Assembly (NCBI RefSeq): GCF_004345645.1
Contig: NZ_SLWS01000013.1
Location: 124,001 to 188,000, forward strand
DNA length: 64,000 nucleotides
Direction of reading: 5' to 3'
Origin: Actinocrispum wychmicini
GTDB lineage: Bacteria; Actinomycetota; Actinomycetes; Mycobacteriales; Pseudonocardiaceae
In this document: piece after piece, positions 51,664-60,816 of the stretch
How the letters are laid out: each line of letters starts with the position of its first letter
Numbering within the stretch: position 1 is the stretch's first letter
Program-made: the position numbers and the translations under genes
The notes under the pieces: model-generated
Seen by the model: the letters and a program-made list of their open reading frames with translations, nothing else
Databases searched by the model: none
What the model was told of the DNA's origin: nothing

Positions 51664-52884
51664 ATGACCACCACACACGAACCGCTGAACTTCCCGTTCG
51701 ACGACGAGTACGACCGCCTCAATGTTCCCGCCCAACAGGCCGGCCTGGCCGACGGCGACCCGCTGGTCCGGGTGCACCTGCCGTACGGCGGCGACGGGTG
51801 GCTGGCGCGGCGCTACGAGGACGTCAAGGTCGTGCTCGCGGACCCACGGTTCAGCCGCGCGGTCGCGTTCGGCAAGGACATCCCAAGGTCGACGTCGTTC
51901 ATCACCGACCAACCGGGCATCCTGGACATGGATCCGCCAGACCACACCCGGCTGCGCAAGCTGACCGCCAAGGCGTTCACCGCGCGACGGGTCGAGTTGC
52001 TGCGGCCGCGCACCCAGGAGATCATCGACGGTCTGCTGGACGGGATGGTGGCCGCGGGACCGCCCACGGACCTGATGAGCGCGTTCTCCTGGCCGCTGCC
52101 GATCACCGTGATCTGCGAGCTGCTCGGCGTCCCGGTCGAGGACCGGGTGCGGTTCCGGGTCTGGACCGACAAGACCCTGGCGATCACCGCGTTCAGCCCG
52201 GAGGACATCTTCGACGCCCGCGACCGACTGCGCGAGTACATCGCCGGACTGATCGAAGAGCGCCGCAACGAGCCGCGCGACGACCTGCTCACCGCGCTGG
52301 TCAAGGCGCGCGACGAGGAGGACCGGCTGTCCGAGCTGGAGATGGTGCAGTTCGGCGTCGGCCTGCTGGTCGCCGGCCACGAGACCACCGCGAACCAGTT
52401 CGGCAACTTCATGTACATGCTGCTGACCCACCCGGACGAGCTGGCAAAACTCCGCGCCGACCCGGCACTCGTCGACTCCGCGGTCGAGGAGATGATGCGG
52501 TACACGCCGTTGGGTGGCGTGAACTCAGGTTTCCCCAGGATCGCTTTGGAGGACCTGGACCTGGGCGGGGTCACGGTCCGTGCGGGCGAGGCGGTGTTCG
52601 TCGACGTCGCGTCCGCGAACCGGGACCCGCGCGTGTTCGACAACCCGGATCGGCTCGACGTCGCCCGCCAGGTCAACCCGCACATCGGCTTCGGCCACGG
52701 CGCGCACCACTGCCTGGGTGCCCAACTCGCGCGACTGGAACTGCGGATGGCGCTCACTTCCGTTCTGCACCGGTTTCCGGACCTTGCGTTCGCCGCCGAC
52801 GAGGCGGAAATATCCTGGAAACAGGGCCGCGCGGTGCGCGGCCTTGAAGCAATGCCGGTCACCTGGTCGGAGGTACGAGAGTGA
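51664..52884 (+). CDS. Cytochrome P450
   Basis: A 406-residue class I bacterial P450. The oxygen-binding I-helix AGHETT is at residues 237-242, the ExxR pair in EEMMRYT, and the heme loop FGHGAHHCLGAQLAR contains the thiolate ligand Cys350. The N-terminal substrate-recognition region has MDPPDHTRLRKLTAKAFTARR. ATG at 51664 follows AAAGGGAG. The stop overlaps a 3Fe-4S ferredoxin gene, its probable electron donor. It resembles CYP105/CYP107-type enzymes that hydroxylate xenobiotics or secondary metabolites; the substrate is unknown. Confidence 0.97.
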   Translation: MTTTHEPLNFPFDDEYDRLNVPAQQAGLADGDPLVRVHLPYGGDGWLARRYEDVKVVLADPRFSRAVAFGKDIPRSTSFITDQPGILDMDPPDHTRLRKLTAKAFTARRVELLRPRTQEIIDGLLDGMVAAGPPTDLMSAFSWPLPITVICELLGVPVEDRVRFRVWTDKTLAITAFSPEDIFDARDRLREYIAGLIEERRNEPRDDLLTALVKARDEEDRLSELEMVQFGVGLLVAGHETTANQFGNFMYMLLTHPDELAKLRADPALVDSAVEEMMRYTPLGGVNSGFPRIALEDLDLGGVTVRAGEAVFVDVASANRDPRVFDNPDRLDVARQVNPHIGFGHGAHHCLGAQLARLELRMALTSVLHRFPDLAFAADEAEISWKQGRAVRGLEAMPVTWSEVRE

Positions 52885-53111
52885 GTGACACCCAGTGGCG
52901 GTTGGAGGTCGACCGGCACACCTGTATCTCGTCAGGGATGTGCGCCGGTGTGGCGCCTGACCACTTCGAGCTCGAATCGGACGGCTCGCACGCCCTGGTC
53001 GACGTGGTCGACCAGGACGAGGCCGTGATCGACGCGGCCGAGTCATGCCCGGTCGAGGCGATCAAGGTGTTCATGGCCGGTTCTGGCGAGTTGGTGGCGC
53101 CCGTCGACTAG
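52881..53111 (+). CDS. [3Fe-4S] ferredoxin partnered with P450
   Basis: A 76-residue ferredoxin. CISSGMC (Cys-x5-Cys) and the later ESCPVEAI supply three cluster ligands, the usual number for actinobacterial P450 ferredoxins. GTG at 52881 overlaps the P450 stop (GTGA), so the two are made together. It carries electrons from a ferredoxin reductase, not found in the window, to the P450 heme. Confidence 0.96.
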   Translation: MSDTQWRLEVDRHTCISSGMCAGVAPDHFELESDGSHALVDVVDQDEAVIDAAESCPVEAIKVFMAGSGELVAPVD

Positions 53112-53115
53112 GCCG

Positions 53116-53820
53116 TTACCCGGCTGACGGGCCGACCCGGACCACGACCTGATCGAGTGACTTGCGGACCAGGTCGGGCACCATGGCGTCGTCAGCCGGG
53201 TACCCCACCGGGATGACGGCGAACGCCTTCTCGTTGCGCGGTCGCCCGAGCACTTCGGACAGGAACCGCATCGGGCTCGGCGTGTGGATGAGGGCCGCCA
53301 GACCGGCCAGGTGCAGCGCGGTCAGCAGCATGCCGACCGCGATGCCGACGGACTCGTCGACGTAGTAGTGCTTGTGGCTCTCGCCCTCCTCGTCCAGGTA
53401 GAACCGCTGCTCGAACACCACGATCAGGTACGGCGCGTCGGTCAGATGCGGCTTGTGCTGGTCCGTGCCCAACGGTCGCAGTGCGGCGAGCCACTCCGTC
53501 CCCAGTCGGCCGTCGTAGGAGCGGCGTTCCTCGGCCTCTGCCGCCGCACGGATCTGCCCGCGCACTTCGGGATCGGTCACCAGCACGAACGTCCACGGCT
53601 GCTGGTGCGCACCGGACGGCGCGGTCGCCGCCACCGCGATCGCGTCCAGCACCACCTGCTCCGGCACGGGATCAGCGGAGAACGCTCGTACGGTCCGTCG
53701 CTCGTCCATACGTTCCCGCAGGTCGGCGGCGATCCGCAAGGACGCGTCCGGCGGGATGCGGGACGGCCGGTACGGCGTCGGGCTGTAGGGCTGACCGTGC
53801 ATGGGTGTCCAAGTCCTCAT
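53116..53820 (-). CDS. Nitroreductase family flavoprotein
   Basis: A 234-residue FMN-dependent nitroreductase-fold protein. The FMN-binding start RRTVRAFSADPVP and APSGAHQQPWTFVLV fit the branch containing iodotyrosine-deiodinase-like enzymes. DESVGIAVGMLLTALHLAGLA and the C-terminal FAVIPVGYPADD complete the fold. It is convergent with the ferredoxin gene (4-bp gap) and divergent from nadD. The substrate cannot be inferred; the branch includes reductive dehalogenation and quinone or nitro reduction. Confidence 0.9.
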   Translation of the reverse strand: MRTWTPMHGQPYSPTPYRPSRIPPDASLRIAADLRERMDERRTVRAFSADPVPEQVVLDAIAVAATAPSGAHQQPWTFVLVTDPEVRGQIRAAAEAEERRSYDGRLGTEWLAALRPLGTDQHKPHLTDAPYLIVVFEQRFYLDEEGESHKHYYVDESVGIAVGMLLTALHLAGLAALIHTPSPMRFLSEVLGRPRNEKAFAVIPVGYPADDAMVPDLVRKSLDQVVVRVGPSAG

Positions 53821-53921
53821 ACCCCGATCCTGCCGCCCGGACCAGGGGAAATGTAGACGTAGATCGACAAAACGTCGGGTGATGGCCAGTGTGGCCGATC
53901 AAGGCCGCGTACGCTCCGGCT

Positions 53922-54536
53922 ATGTCGAGGGACCGCCGTATCGGGGTCATGGGAGGCACGTTCGACCCGGTGCACCACGGGCACCTGGTCGCGGCCAGCG
54001 AGGTTCAGGCCAGGTTCAACCTGGACGAGGTGATCTTCGTTCCGACCGGCGAGCCCTGGCAGAAGGGCGCCCGTGCGGTCAGCCCGGCCGAGGACCGCTA
54101 CCTGATGACCGTGATCGCCACCGCGTCCAACCCCCGGTTCTCGGTCAGTCGCGTGGACATCGACCGCGAGGGCCCGACGTACACCGTGGACACGCTGCAG
54201 GACCTGCGCCTGGCCAGGCCCGGCGCGGACGTCTTCTTCATCACCGGCGCTGACGCGTTGGCGCAGATCCTCTCGTGGCACGACGCGGAGAAGCTCTTCG
54301 GCCTCGCCCACTTCATCGGCGTCACCAGGCCGGGCTACACGCTCGACGACCACCATCTGCCGGACGGGTCGGTCACCCTGGTCGAGGTCCCGGCCATGGC
54401 GATCTCGTCCACCGCCTGCCGGGAACGCGTCGCCCTCGGCGAGCCGGTCTGGTACCTGGTACCCGACGGGGTGGTGCAGTACATCCAGAAACGTAACCTG
54501 TACTCGGCGGAGATCATCGGCGTCCGATCGGAATAG
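53922..54536 (+). CDS. nadD: Nicotinate-nucleotide adenylyltransferase
   Basis: A 204-residue enzyme of NAD synthesis, joining ATP and nicotinate mononucleotide. GGTFDPVHHGHLV is at residues 11-23 and the ISSTACR motif near the end is conserved (ISSTxIR in relatives). ATG at 53922 gives the family N-terminus. No ribosome binding site is present, but TACGCT lies exactly six bases before the ATG, which fits a leaderless transcript from a -10 element. It opens the conserved block nadD-rsfS-gpgP-octT. Confidence 0.97.
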   Translation: MSRDRRIGVMGGTFDPVHHGHLVAASEVQARFNLDEVIFVPTGEPWQKGARAVSPAEDRYLMTVIATASNPRFSVSRVDIDREGPTYTVDTLQDLRLARPGADVFFITGADALAQILSWHDAEKLFGLAHFIGVTRPGYTLDDHHLPDGSVTLVEVPAMAISSTACRERVALGEPVWYLVPDGVVQYIQKRNLYSAEIIGVRSE

Positions 54537-54607
54537 CCGCGCTTGTGCCCGGCGGTGCCGGGTACCCTCAGTACCTTCCACCGCAACGGCCGTACCCGAG
54601 GAGAGAC

Positions 54608-54976
54608 GTGGCTGCTACGCCCGACGCACGCAGGTTGGCGCTGGTGGCGGCCAACGCGGCCGCTGATAAGCTGGCCAGTGACGTGATCGTGCTCGACGTG
54701 TCCACTCAGCTGGTCATCACCGACTGCTTCGTGATCGCCTCCGCGCCGAACGAGCGCCAGGTCGGGGCCATCGTGGACTTCGTCGAGGAGAAGATGCGCG
54801 AGGCCGGCACCAAGCCTGTCCGGCGCGAGGGCGCGCGGGAGGGCCGCTGGGTGCTGCTCGACTTCGTCGACGTCGTCGTGCACGTGCTGCATACGGAGGA
54901 GCGCACGTTCTACTCGCTCGAGCGACTGTGGAAGGACTGTCCGCGGATCGAGTTCGCCCCGGAGGCGGCGACGTGA
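54608..54976 (+). CDS. rsfS: Ribosomal silencing factor RsfS
   Basis: A 122-residue RsfS/Iojap protein. LDVSTQLVITDCFVIASAPN and WVLLDFVDVVVHVLHTEER are diagnostic. It binds ribosomal protein L14 and blocks subunit joining when nutrients are low. GTG at 54608 follows GAGGAGA by one to two bases less than usual, but the N-terminus matches relatives. The stop overlaps the next gene (GTGA). Confidence 0.97.
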   Translation: MAATPDARRLALVAANAAADKLASDVIVLDVSTQLVITDCFVIASAPNERQVGAIVDFVEEKMREAGTKPVRREGAREGRWVLLDFVDVVVHVLHTEERTFYSLERLWKDCPRIEFAPEAAT

Positions 54977-55587
54977 CCCTGCGCCGCCTCGTGCTGTGGC
55001 GGCACGGGGAGACGGACTACAACGCGTCCAGCCGGATGCAGGGACACCTGGACTCGGCGCTGACCGACGTCGGCTGGAACCAGGCGCGGTTCGCCGTGCC
55101 CGCGTTGGCCCGGTTCTCCCCGGACCTGGTGGTCGCGTCCGACCTGCGCCGGGCCATGGACACGGCGAACGTGTTCGTGACGGCGACCGGCGTGCCGATG
55201 CGGATCGACAAACGTTTGCGAGAGACAAATCTGGGGATGTGGCAGGGCCTGACGGGCGCCGAGGTGGACGAGTTGTCGCCCGGCGCCCGTGCCATGTGGC
55301 AGCAGGACGCGACGTGGGCACCGCCGGGCGGCGAGTCCAGGGTGGAGGTCGCCTCCAGGGCCGCGGATGTGGTCAACGGGCTCGACGAGGGCGAAGCGGA
55401 AACGGTCATCCTCGGTACGCACGGCGGCCTGATCACCGCACTGACCGGCCGGCTGCTCAGCTTGCCGATCCCGAACTGGCCGCTCCTGGGCGGGATCGGG
55501 AACTGCCACTGGACCGTGCTCGCGCGACGGCCGAGCACCGGGATGGCCTGGCGCCTGATCGCGTACAACGCCGGCATCACCGGATGA
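54973..55587 (+). CDS. gpgP: Histidine phosphatase, glucosyl-3-phosphoglycerate phosphatase-like
   Basis: A 204-residue phosphoglycerate-mutase-fold phosphatase. The catalytic RHG lies in LWRHGETDYN, with the second His in LGTHGGLITAL. The segments SSRMQGHLDS, SDLRRAMDTA and DATWAPPGGESRVEVA closely follow mycobacterial GpgP (Rv2419c), which makes glucosylglycerate for methylglucose lipopolysaccharides. The place between rsfS and an OctT-like gene matches too. Whether this organism makes such polymers is unknown. Confidence 0.88.
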   Translation: MTLRRLVLWRHGETDYNASSRMQGHLDSALTDVGWNQARFAVPALARFSPDLVVASDLRRAMDTANVFVTATGVPMRIDKRLRETNLGMWQGLTGAEVDELSPGARAMWQQDATWAPPGGESRVEVASRAADVVNGLDEGEAETVILGTHGGLITALTGRLLSLPIPNWPLLGGIGNCHWTVLARRPSTGMAWRLIAYNAGITG

Positions 55588-56306
55588 CCACGCTCCTCGT
55601 TTTCGGTGACTCGCTGAGCTTCCACGGCCAGGACGGTCCGCTGCCCGCGGACGACTCGCGGTTGTGGCCGAACATCGCCGCGTCGCTGTTGGGCGGACAG
55701 ACCGAGCTGGTCGCGGGTTTCGGTTGGACGGCCCGGGACGCCTACTGGTCGTTGGTGGGGGATCCGCGCGTGTGGACGTTGATGCCGAAGGCCACCGTGC
55801 TCGTGCTGGGTGTGGGCAGTATGGACACATTGCCCTCGCCGCTGCCCACGTACTTGCGGCAGGGCCTGCGTTATCTCCGTCCGGAGGGGGTGCGCCGGTG
55901 GGCTCGTACCCGGTATCTGGCTGCACAACCGTGGCTCGCGCGGGCAATGGGAGGGCGGCCGGTCGCACTGCCGCCTGCTTTGACGGTTCACTACCTTGAC
56001 CTGATCCTGCGGTCAGTGCGCGCGCTGCGGCCCGACATACCGGCCGTCGGTGTTCTCCCGCCGGTACACCGTGCTTCGGCGTACGCGAGTGTGCACACCG
56101 GGCGGATCCCTGGAACGTCGGCACTGTCCCAGTGGGGCGAGCGGGCCGGAGTTCCCATGCTTAACCTGGCCGCCCTGGTCGGGTCGCACGTGCTGGACGG
56201 GCACGGCAACCCCGACGGAATGCACTGGGGTTGGGACGGACACAAGATCGTCGGACACGCGCTGGCCTCGCTGATAGAGCAGACCAGCGGCCCCGATCGG
56301 ACGTAG
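55584..56306 (+). CDS. SGNH/GDSL hydrolase, OctT-like
   Basis: A 240-residue SGNH enzyme. The nucleophile is in FGDSLSFHG near residue 10, Gly in GFGWTARDA, and the Asp/His pair in PDGMHWGWDGHKI near the end. In mycobacteria the gene at this position (Rv2418c, OctT) octanoylates diglucosylglycerate. Synteny and fold suggest the same role. ATG at 55584 overlaps the phosphatase stop (ATGA). Confidence 0.85.
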   Translation: MTTLLVFGDSLSFHGQDGPLPADDSRLWPNIAASLLGGQTELVAGFGWTARDAYWSLVGDPRVWTLMPKATVLVLGVGSMDTLPSPLPTYLRQGLRYLRPEGVRRWARTRYLAAQPWLARAMGGRPVALPPALTVHYLDLILRSVRALRPDIPAVGVLPPVHRASAYASVHTGRIPGTSALSQWGERAGVPMLNLAALVGSHVLDGHGNPDGMHWGWDGHKIVGHALASLIEQTSGPDRT

Positions 56307-56317
56307 GCTCCGTGATC

Positions 56318-57160
56318 ATGCGGGTCGTCGTCGTCACAGACTCCACGGCGCACCTGCCGGAAGGCTTCGCGGTCCGGCACTCGGTGCGTGTGGTGCCGCT
56401 GCATGTCGTGATGGACGACGAGGTGGGGCTGGACGGCGTCGACATCGGCCCGATGCAACTGGCGAGCGCCCTGTCGCAGAGACGTGTGGTCACCACGTCA
56501 CGACCGTCGCCGCATGAGTTCGCCAAGGTCTACCAAGCGGAACTGGACGCGGGCGCGTCCGCGGTGGTGTCGGTGCACCTGTCCCGACACCTGTCGGGCA
56601 CATGGGACTCGGCACGGCTGGCCGCTGAGGAGATCGGGTCGGACCGGGTGCGGGTGGTCGACTCACGGACAACCGGTATGGGCTTGGGATTCGCCGCGCT
56701 CCGGGCCGCCGCGATGGCCGCTGACGGGGCGTCAGCCGAGGATGTCGAGGCCGAGGCTGTGCGGGCGGCGGCGGACACTCGGACCTTCTTCATGGTCGAG
56801 ACGCTGGAGTATCTGCGTCGCGGTGGGCGGATCGGCGCCGCCGCGGCTTTGGTGGGAACGGCGTTGGCGGTGAAGCCCGTGCTGCACGTGTCGGATGGAC
56901 GGATCGTTCCGCTGGAGAAGGTCCGTACCGCCAGTCGGGCCCTGACGCGGCTCGTCGACCTGGGCGTGGAGGCTGCCGGCAGCGGTCGGGTCGAGTTGGC
57001 CGTGCACCATCTCGCCGCGCCCGAGCGGGCCGCGGAACTCGCCACCAGATTAGAGGAAAGACTGCCTCGGTCGGCCGGCTGTGTGGTCTCCGAGCTGGGA
57101 GCCGTGATCGGCGCGCACACCGGCCCTGGCGTGCTTGGGGTCGTTGTTCTCCCAGCGTGA
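56318..57160 (+). CDS. DegV family fatty-acid-binding protein
   Basis: A 280-residue DegV protein. VVVVTDSTAHLP starts the fold, and TTSRPSPHEFAKVYQ and VSVHLSRHLSGTWDSARLAA form the acyl-binding cleft. GTALAVKPVLHVSDGRI follows in the C-terminal domain. In Firmicutes such proteins (FakB) hand fatty acids to a kinase; the role in actinobacteria is less clear. ATG at 56318 or GTG at 56312 may be the start. Confidence 0.93.
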   Translation: MRVVVVTDSTAHLPEGFAVRHSVRVVPLHVVMDDEVGLDGVDIGPMQLASALSQRRVVTTSRPSPHEFAKVYQAELDAGASAVVSVHLSRHLSGTWDSARLAAEEIGSDRVRVVDSRTTGMGLGFAALRAAAMAADGASAEDVEAEAVRAAADTRTFFMVETLEYLRRGGRIGAAAALVGTALAVKPVLHVSDGRIVPLEKVRTASRALTRLVDLGVEAAGSGRVELAVHHLAAPERAAELATRLEERLPRSAGCVVSELGAVIGAHTGPGVLGVVVLPA

Positions 57161-57308
57161 GCTGGATTTCCAGGCCGGCTAGCACACGCCACCGACACTT
57201 TCCCGAAGTGATCTTGGTTTTCGGCCGAGTTGTCCCCATGCCCCGAGTTGTCCACAGTTCGCCCAAGCGATCTCCCTCCGTCCATCCACCCCACCTACGG
57301 TCGAAACC

Positions 57309-58043
57309 ATGTTCGACACATTGCGGCGCCGCGCCGCCCAAGCCGGAATCCCCAGCGCGCGACTGCGGGAACTCGTCACCACACCACTCACCAGAGACGA
57401 GGAGTGGGTGGACGAGACGCCGCCCGAGGCACCCAGGTCACGTTTGTCCAGACGAAGACTGACGATCGTGCTGGGAGCCGTGGTGGTCGCGGCTTGCTGT
57501 GCTGTGCTCGGATTGTTGTTGTCCCGTCCCGAAAGGGAGTCGCCCCCGCCGTTGCCGGCAGCGGTGGCGACAGTGCGTGGACGCGCCCCGGCGTCGACAC
57601 CAGGTCCTAGTTCCACGTCAGTTCCCGCGCCTGCGACGCTTGTCGTGAGCGTCGTGGGGCATGTGCCCACGCCTGGGCTCGTTACGGTCACGGAAGGTGC
57701 GCGGGTGGCGGACGCCGTGCGCGCCGCCGGTGGTGCGTCCGATGTGGACACAGTGCCGCTCAACATGGCCAGAAGGCTGGCTGATGGCGAACAGGTGTAT
57801 GTGGGCATCCCAGCGGCACCGGACGTGGTCACGCCGCAGCCGAGGCCCGGCAAGGTCGATCTCAACGCGGCCAACGTGTCCCAGCTGGACGACTTGCCGG
57901 GGGTCGGCGCGGTCACGGCCCAACGCATCGTCGAGTGGCGGACCCGGCACGGCCGGTTCGCGACAGTCGAGCAACTTCGGCAGGTCGACGGCATCGGTGA
58001 CAGCAAGTTCACGCGGCTCAAGGACCTGGTGACCGCCAGATAG
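57309..58043 (+). CDS. comEA: ComEA-like helix-hairpin-helix DNA-binding protein
   Basis: A 244-residue protein. A cytoplasmic N-terminus of about 50 residues leads to one transmembrane helix (about 51-73, TIVLGAVVVAACCAVLG), a Pro-rich linker, an SLBB domain (VSVVGHVPTPGLVTVTEGAR) and a C-terminal double helix-hairpin-helix (LNAANVSQLDDLPGVGAVTA). ComEA binds DNA outside the membrane for uptake by ComEC. Its position before comEC matches most actinobacteria. Natural competence in this organism is not shown. Confidence 0.93.
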   Translation: MFDTLRRRAAQAGIPSARLRELVTTPLTRDEEWVDETPPEAPRSRLSRRRLTIVLGAVVVAACCAVLGLLLSRPERESPPPLPAAVATVRGRAPASTPGPSSTSVPAPATLVVSVVGHVPTPGLVTVTEGARVADAVRAAGGASDVDTVPLNMARRLADGEQVYVGIPAAPDVVTPQPRPGKVDLNAANVSQLDDLPGVGAVTAQRIVEWRTRHGRFATVEQLRQVDGIGDSKFTRLKDLVTAR

Positions 58044-58144
58044 CTCCTTGGCTCGCGGCTGCGGCCTGGCCGCCGTTCGGGCGGCAGGACTTCGACGTCG
58101 TCAGCGCTTGGTGACTGTGTTCATTGATGGAATCGGGATGGACC

Positions 58145-60571
58145 ATGAGTTTTCGTTCGCTGGATCCGTTGAGTTTCCGGGACTGGCGGCTCGTTCCAGC
58201 GGCTTTGGCCGTGTGGCTGGCCGCGCTCGTCGGGTCGCTTGTCGGCTGGTGGTGCGCTCTGGCCGTCGGCGCGTTGTCAGCCTGTTTGGGCGTGTGTGTC
58301 CTTTGCGGGCTCCTCGTTCGAGCGCCCAATGTGCGGACCCTGTCGCCTGGAGCCGTGGTGGTGCGTGAACGGTGGTTGCGTCAGGGTGTTGGCTGGTCCT
58401 TGGTGGTCTGCGGGGCACTGTCGATGGTGCCGACCTCGTTGCGGCTCCGAGCCGCCGAAGACGACCCGTTGCGGCCACACGCTCAGCGGGGCGAGACAGC
58501 GCTGCTGACCGTTGAGTTGGCGGACCGACCACGTCCGATCTTCTCCACCGGGTTCGGCGGGCAAGAGGCCGGAGTGCGTTCGGCGATGGTGTCGGCTGAC
58601 GTTCGACAGGCCGAGGTCGGTTCGCGGATGGTGGCGTCGCACGGCAAGGTCCTGCTGCTCGTGCCGATCGAGGGATGGGCAAGGTTGTTGCCAGGACAGG
58701 AAGTCAGGGCGAACGGCGAGCTCGCCACCAGTGACTCGGCAGTGGCCGTGCTGCGCGTGCGTGGGCCACCGGAGGGTGTCACGCCGGCTCCGATCTGGGA
58801 ACGTGCTGCGGAGTCGTTGCGTGCGGGCCTGCGTCAAGCGGCCGGGGTGTTGTCCGACGAGGCCGCCGGACTGCTGCCCGCGTTGGTGGTCGGTGACACG
58901 GTTGCTCTGCCGCATCGCGTGATCGACGAGTTCCGTGCGGCCGGCATGTCGCACCTGCTCGCGGTCAGCGGGGCCAATCTGGCGATCGTCGGCGTGGCGA
59001 CGCTGCTGTTGTTGCGTGCCATACGGCTCGGTCCCCGTTGCTGTGCCGTCGGCGCCGGGATGGTCGTGATCGGCTTCGTTGTCCTGGCGGGGCCGGAGCC
59101 GAGCGTGCTGCGGGCGGCGGTGATGGGTGGCGTCGGTCTGCTGGCGCTTGCCGCCGGGCGACAGCAAGCGGCGTTGCCGGCGTTGGCCGTGTCGGTGATC
59201 GTGCTCCTCCTGCACGAGCCATCGATGGCGACGAGTCTCGGGTTCGTCCTGTCCGTGCTGGCCACTGCGGCGCTCATCCTGGTGGCGTCCAGGTGGACGC
59301 GGTTCATGGCGGGTCGAGGAGTGCCGCGCGTGATCGCCGAAGCCTTGGCGGTGCCGGCGGCCGCACATCTGGCGACCGCGCCGGTGATCGCGGGGATGAG
59401 CGGCACGGTCAGCCTGGTCGCGATCGGGGCGAACCTGGTGGTCGCACCGGTCGTGGCACCGGCCACCGTGCTCGGCCTGCTCGCGGCGGTCGTCGCGGGA
59501 CCGTGTCCCTGGCTGGCCGAGTTCCTGGTTCGCCTGGCCGGGCCTGAACTCAGTTGGATGGTCACGGTCGGCCGGCACGCGGCGGCCATGCCAGGCGGCA
59601 CGGTGGACTGGCCGGCGGGCTGGTGGGGTGGCGTGCTGCTGGCTCTGCTCGTTGTCGCGACAGTCGTGGTGCTGCGTCGGAAACAGTTGCGGACATTGGC
59701 AATTGCCGTGGTCGCGGGGCTGCTTGTCGTGATCGTGCCGGTTCGGGTACTGACGCCTGGCTGGCCGCCGTCCGGATGGTCCGCCGTCGCGTGCGATGTC
59801 GGACAGGGCGACGCGGTGGTGCTGGCCACGGCGGAGCCGGGGCGTGCGGTCCTGGTGGACACCGGACCGGACCCAGGTGCGGTCGCCGGATGCCTTGGTC
59901 GGCTCGGGGTGTCCAGGATCCCGTTGGTGATCCTGAGCCACCTGCATGCGGACCACATCGGCGGCCTCGCCGCGGTGCTCGACGAGCACGCGGTCGGTGC
60001 GGTGGCCGTCGGCTCGGCCCGGCTGCCCGGGTGGGCTTGGCGACAGGTCCAGTCGGCGGCTGAGCGCGGCCGTGTGCCGCTGCTGTGGTTGTCCATCGGC
60101 CAGCGACTGGACTGGCCAGGTTTGTCCATCGAGGTCCTCGGCCCGCGGGTCGTGGACACCAGAGAGGAAGGTGACGCGACCGGAACGGAGATCAACAACG
60201 GCTCGCTCGTCCTGCGCGCGACCACTCACAGTGGCCGGATGCTGCTCACTGGCGACGTCGAACTGGCCGCGCAGGCGGACCTGCTCGACTCCCATGTGGA
60301 CCTCAGGGCCGAAGTTCTGAAAGTCCCGCACCACGGAAGCAGGTACACAGCGCCGGAGTTCCTCGACGCTGTGCGTCCACGGGTCGCGTTGATCAGTGTC
60401 GGAGCCGGCAACCGCTACGGCCATCCCAGCGCCGGCACGATCAACTACCTGTCCGGGAAAGGGGCGACAGTCCTGCGCACGGACCAGGACGGCGACTCCG
60501 CGGTTGTCGGCGACAGCGGTGAACTGGCCGTGGTCAGACGTGGTGAGCCACGTGGCCCACCCAATGGCTAG
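58145..60571 (+). CDS. comEC: ComEC/Rec2 DNA-uptake channel protein
   Basis: An 808-residue polytopic protein. Three N-terminal helices precede an OB-like soluble region (about 110-215). The competence core starts HLLAVSGANLAIVGVATL and continues through about eight helices. The C-terminal metallo-beta-lactamase domain has DVGQGDAVVL, SHLHADHIGG, LTGDVEL and PHHGSRY, so the nuclease-like active site is intact. It would move single-stranded DNA into the cell. ATG at 58145 is assumed; other starts at 58124 and 58127 add seven residues or fewer. It ends 245 bp before a convergent gene. Confidence 0.93.
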   Translation: MSFRSLDPLSFRDWRLVPAALAVWLAALVGSLVGWWCALAVGALSACLGVCVLCGLLVRAPNVRTLSPGAVVVRERWLRQGVGWSLVVCGALSMVPTSLRLRAAEDDPLRPHAQRGETALLTVELADRPRPIFSTGFGGQEAGVRSAMVSADVRQAEVGSRMVASHGKVLLLVPIEGWARLLPGQEVRANGELATSDSAVAVLRVRGPPEGVTPAPIWERAAESLRAGLRQAAGVLSDEAAGLLPALVVGDTVALPHRVIDEFRAAGMSHLLAVSGANLAIVGVATLLLLRAIRLGPRCCAVGAGMVVIGFVVLAGPEPSVLRAAVMGGVGLLALAAGRQQAALPALAVSVIVLLLHEPSMATSLGFVLSVLATAALILVASRWTRFMAGRGVPRVIAEALAVPAAAHLATAPVIAGMSGTVSLVAIGANLVVAPVVAPATVLGLLAAVVAGPCPWLAEFLVRLAGPELSWMVTVGRHAAAMPGGTVDWPAGWWGGVLLALLVVATVVVLRRKQLRTLAIAVVAGLLVVIVPVRVLTPGWPPSGWSAVACDVGQGDAVVLATAEPGRAVLVDTGPDPGAVAGCLGRLGVSRIPLVILSHLHADHIGGLAAVLDEHAVGAVAVGSARLPGWAWRQVQSAAERGRVPLLWLSIGQRLDWPGLSIEVLGPRVVDTREEGDATGTEINNGSLVLRATTHSGRMLLTGDVELAAQADLLDSHVDLRAEVLKVPHHGSRYTAPEFLDAVRPRVALISVGAGNRYGHPSAGTINYLSGKGATVLRTDQDGDSAVVGDSGELAVVRRGEPRGPPNG

Positions 60572-60816
60572 CAGCGGGGCCTGCCGGGCAGGGTGACGGC
60601 GCTCGTGGAGTGCTGGTGTGGGGCCATCCGGATGGCTGGCCGGGCCGGGCGGGGGCGGTCAGGGTGCGCCGCGCGGCCACCCGGTCGCTAGCCGCGAGCT
60701 CGCTGGCCAGGGCCAAGACACCGGTGGTGTGCCGGTGTGGGCCATCCGGTGGCTGGCTGCGGGTTGTGGGAAGGGTGGAGGCGCTGACGGTTGCGGGCGT
60801 CGGCGCCGCCGCTCCT

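Noticed and set aside
50982..53820. Secondary-metabolite gene cluster around the P450
   Set aside because: No polyketide, peptide, terpene or RiPP core enzyme is present; only regulator, P450, ferredoxin and a nitroreductase.
58277..60424. Long open frame antisense to comEC
   Set aside because: Same artefact; the product is Arg/Gln/His-rich without motifs, while the plus frame is a clear ComEC.
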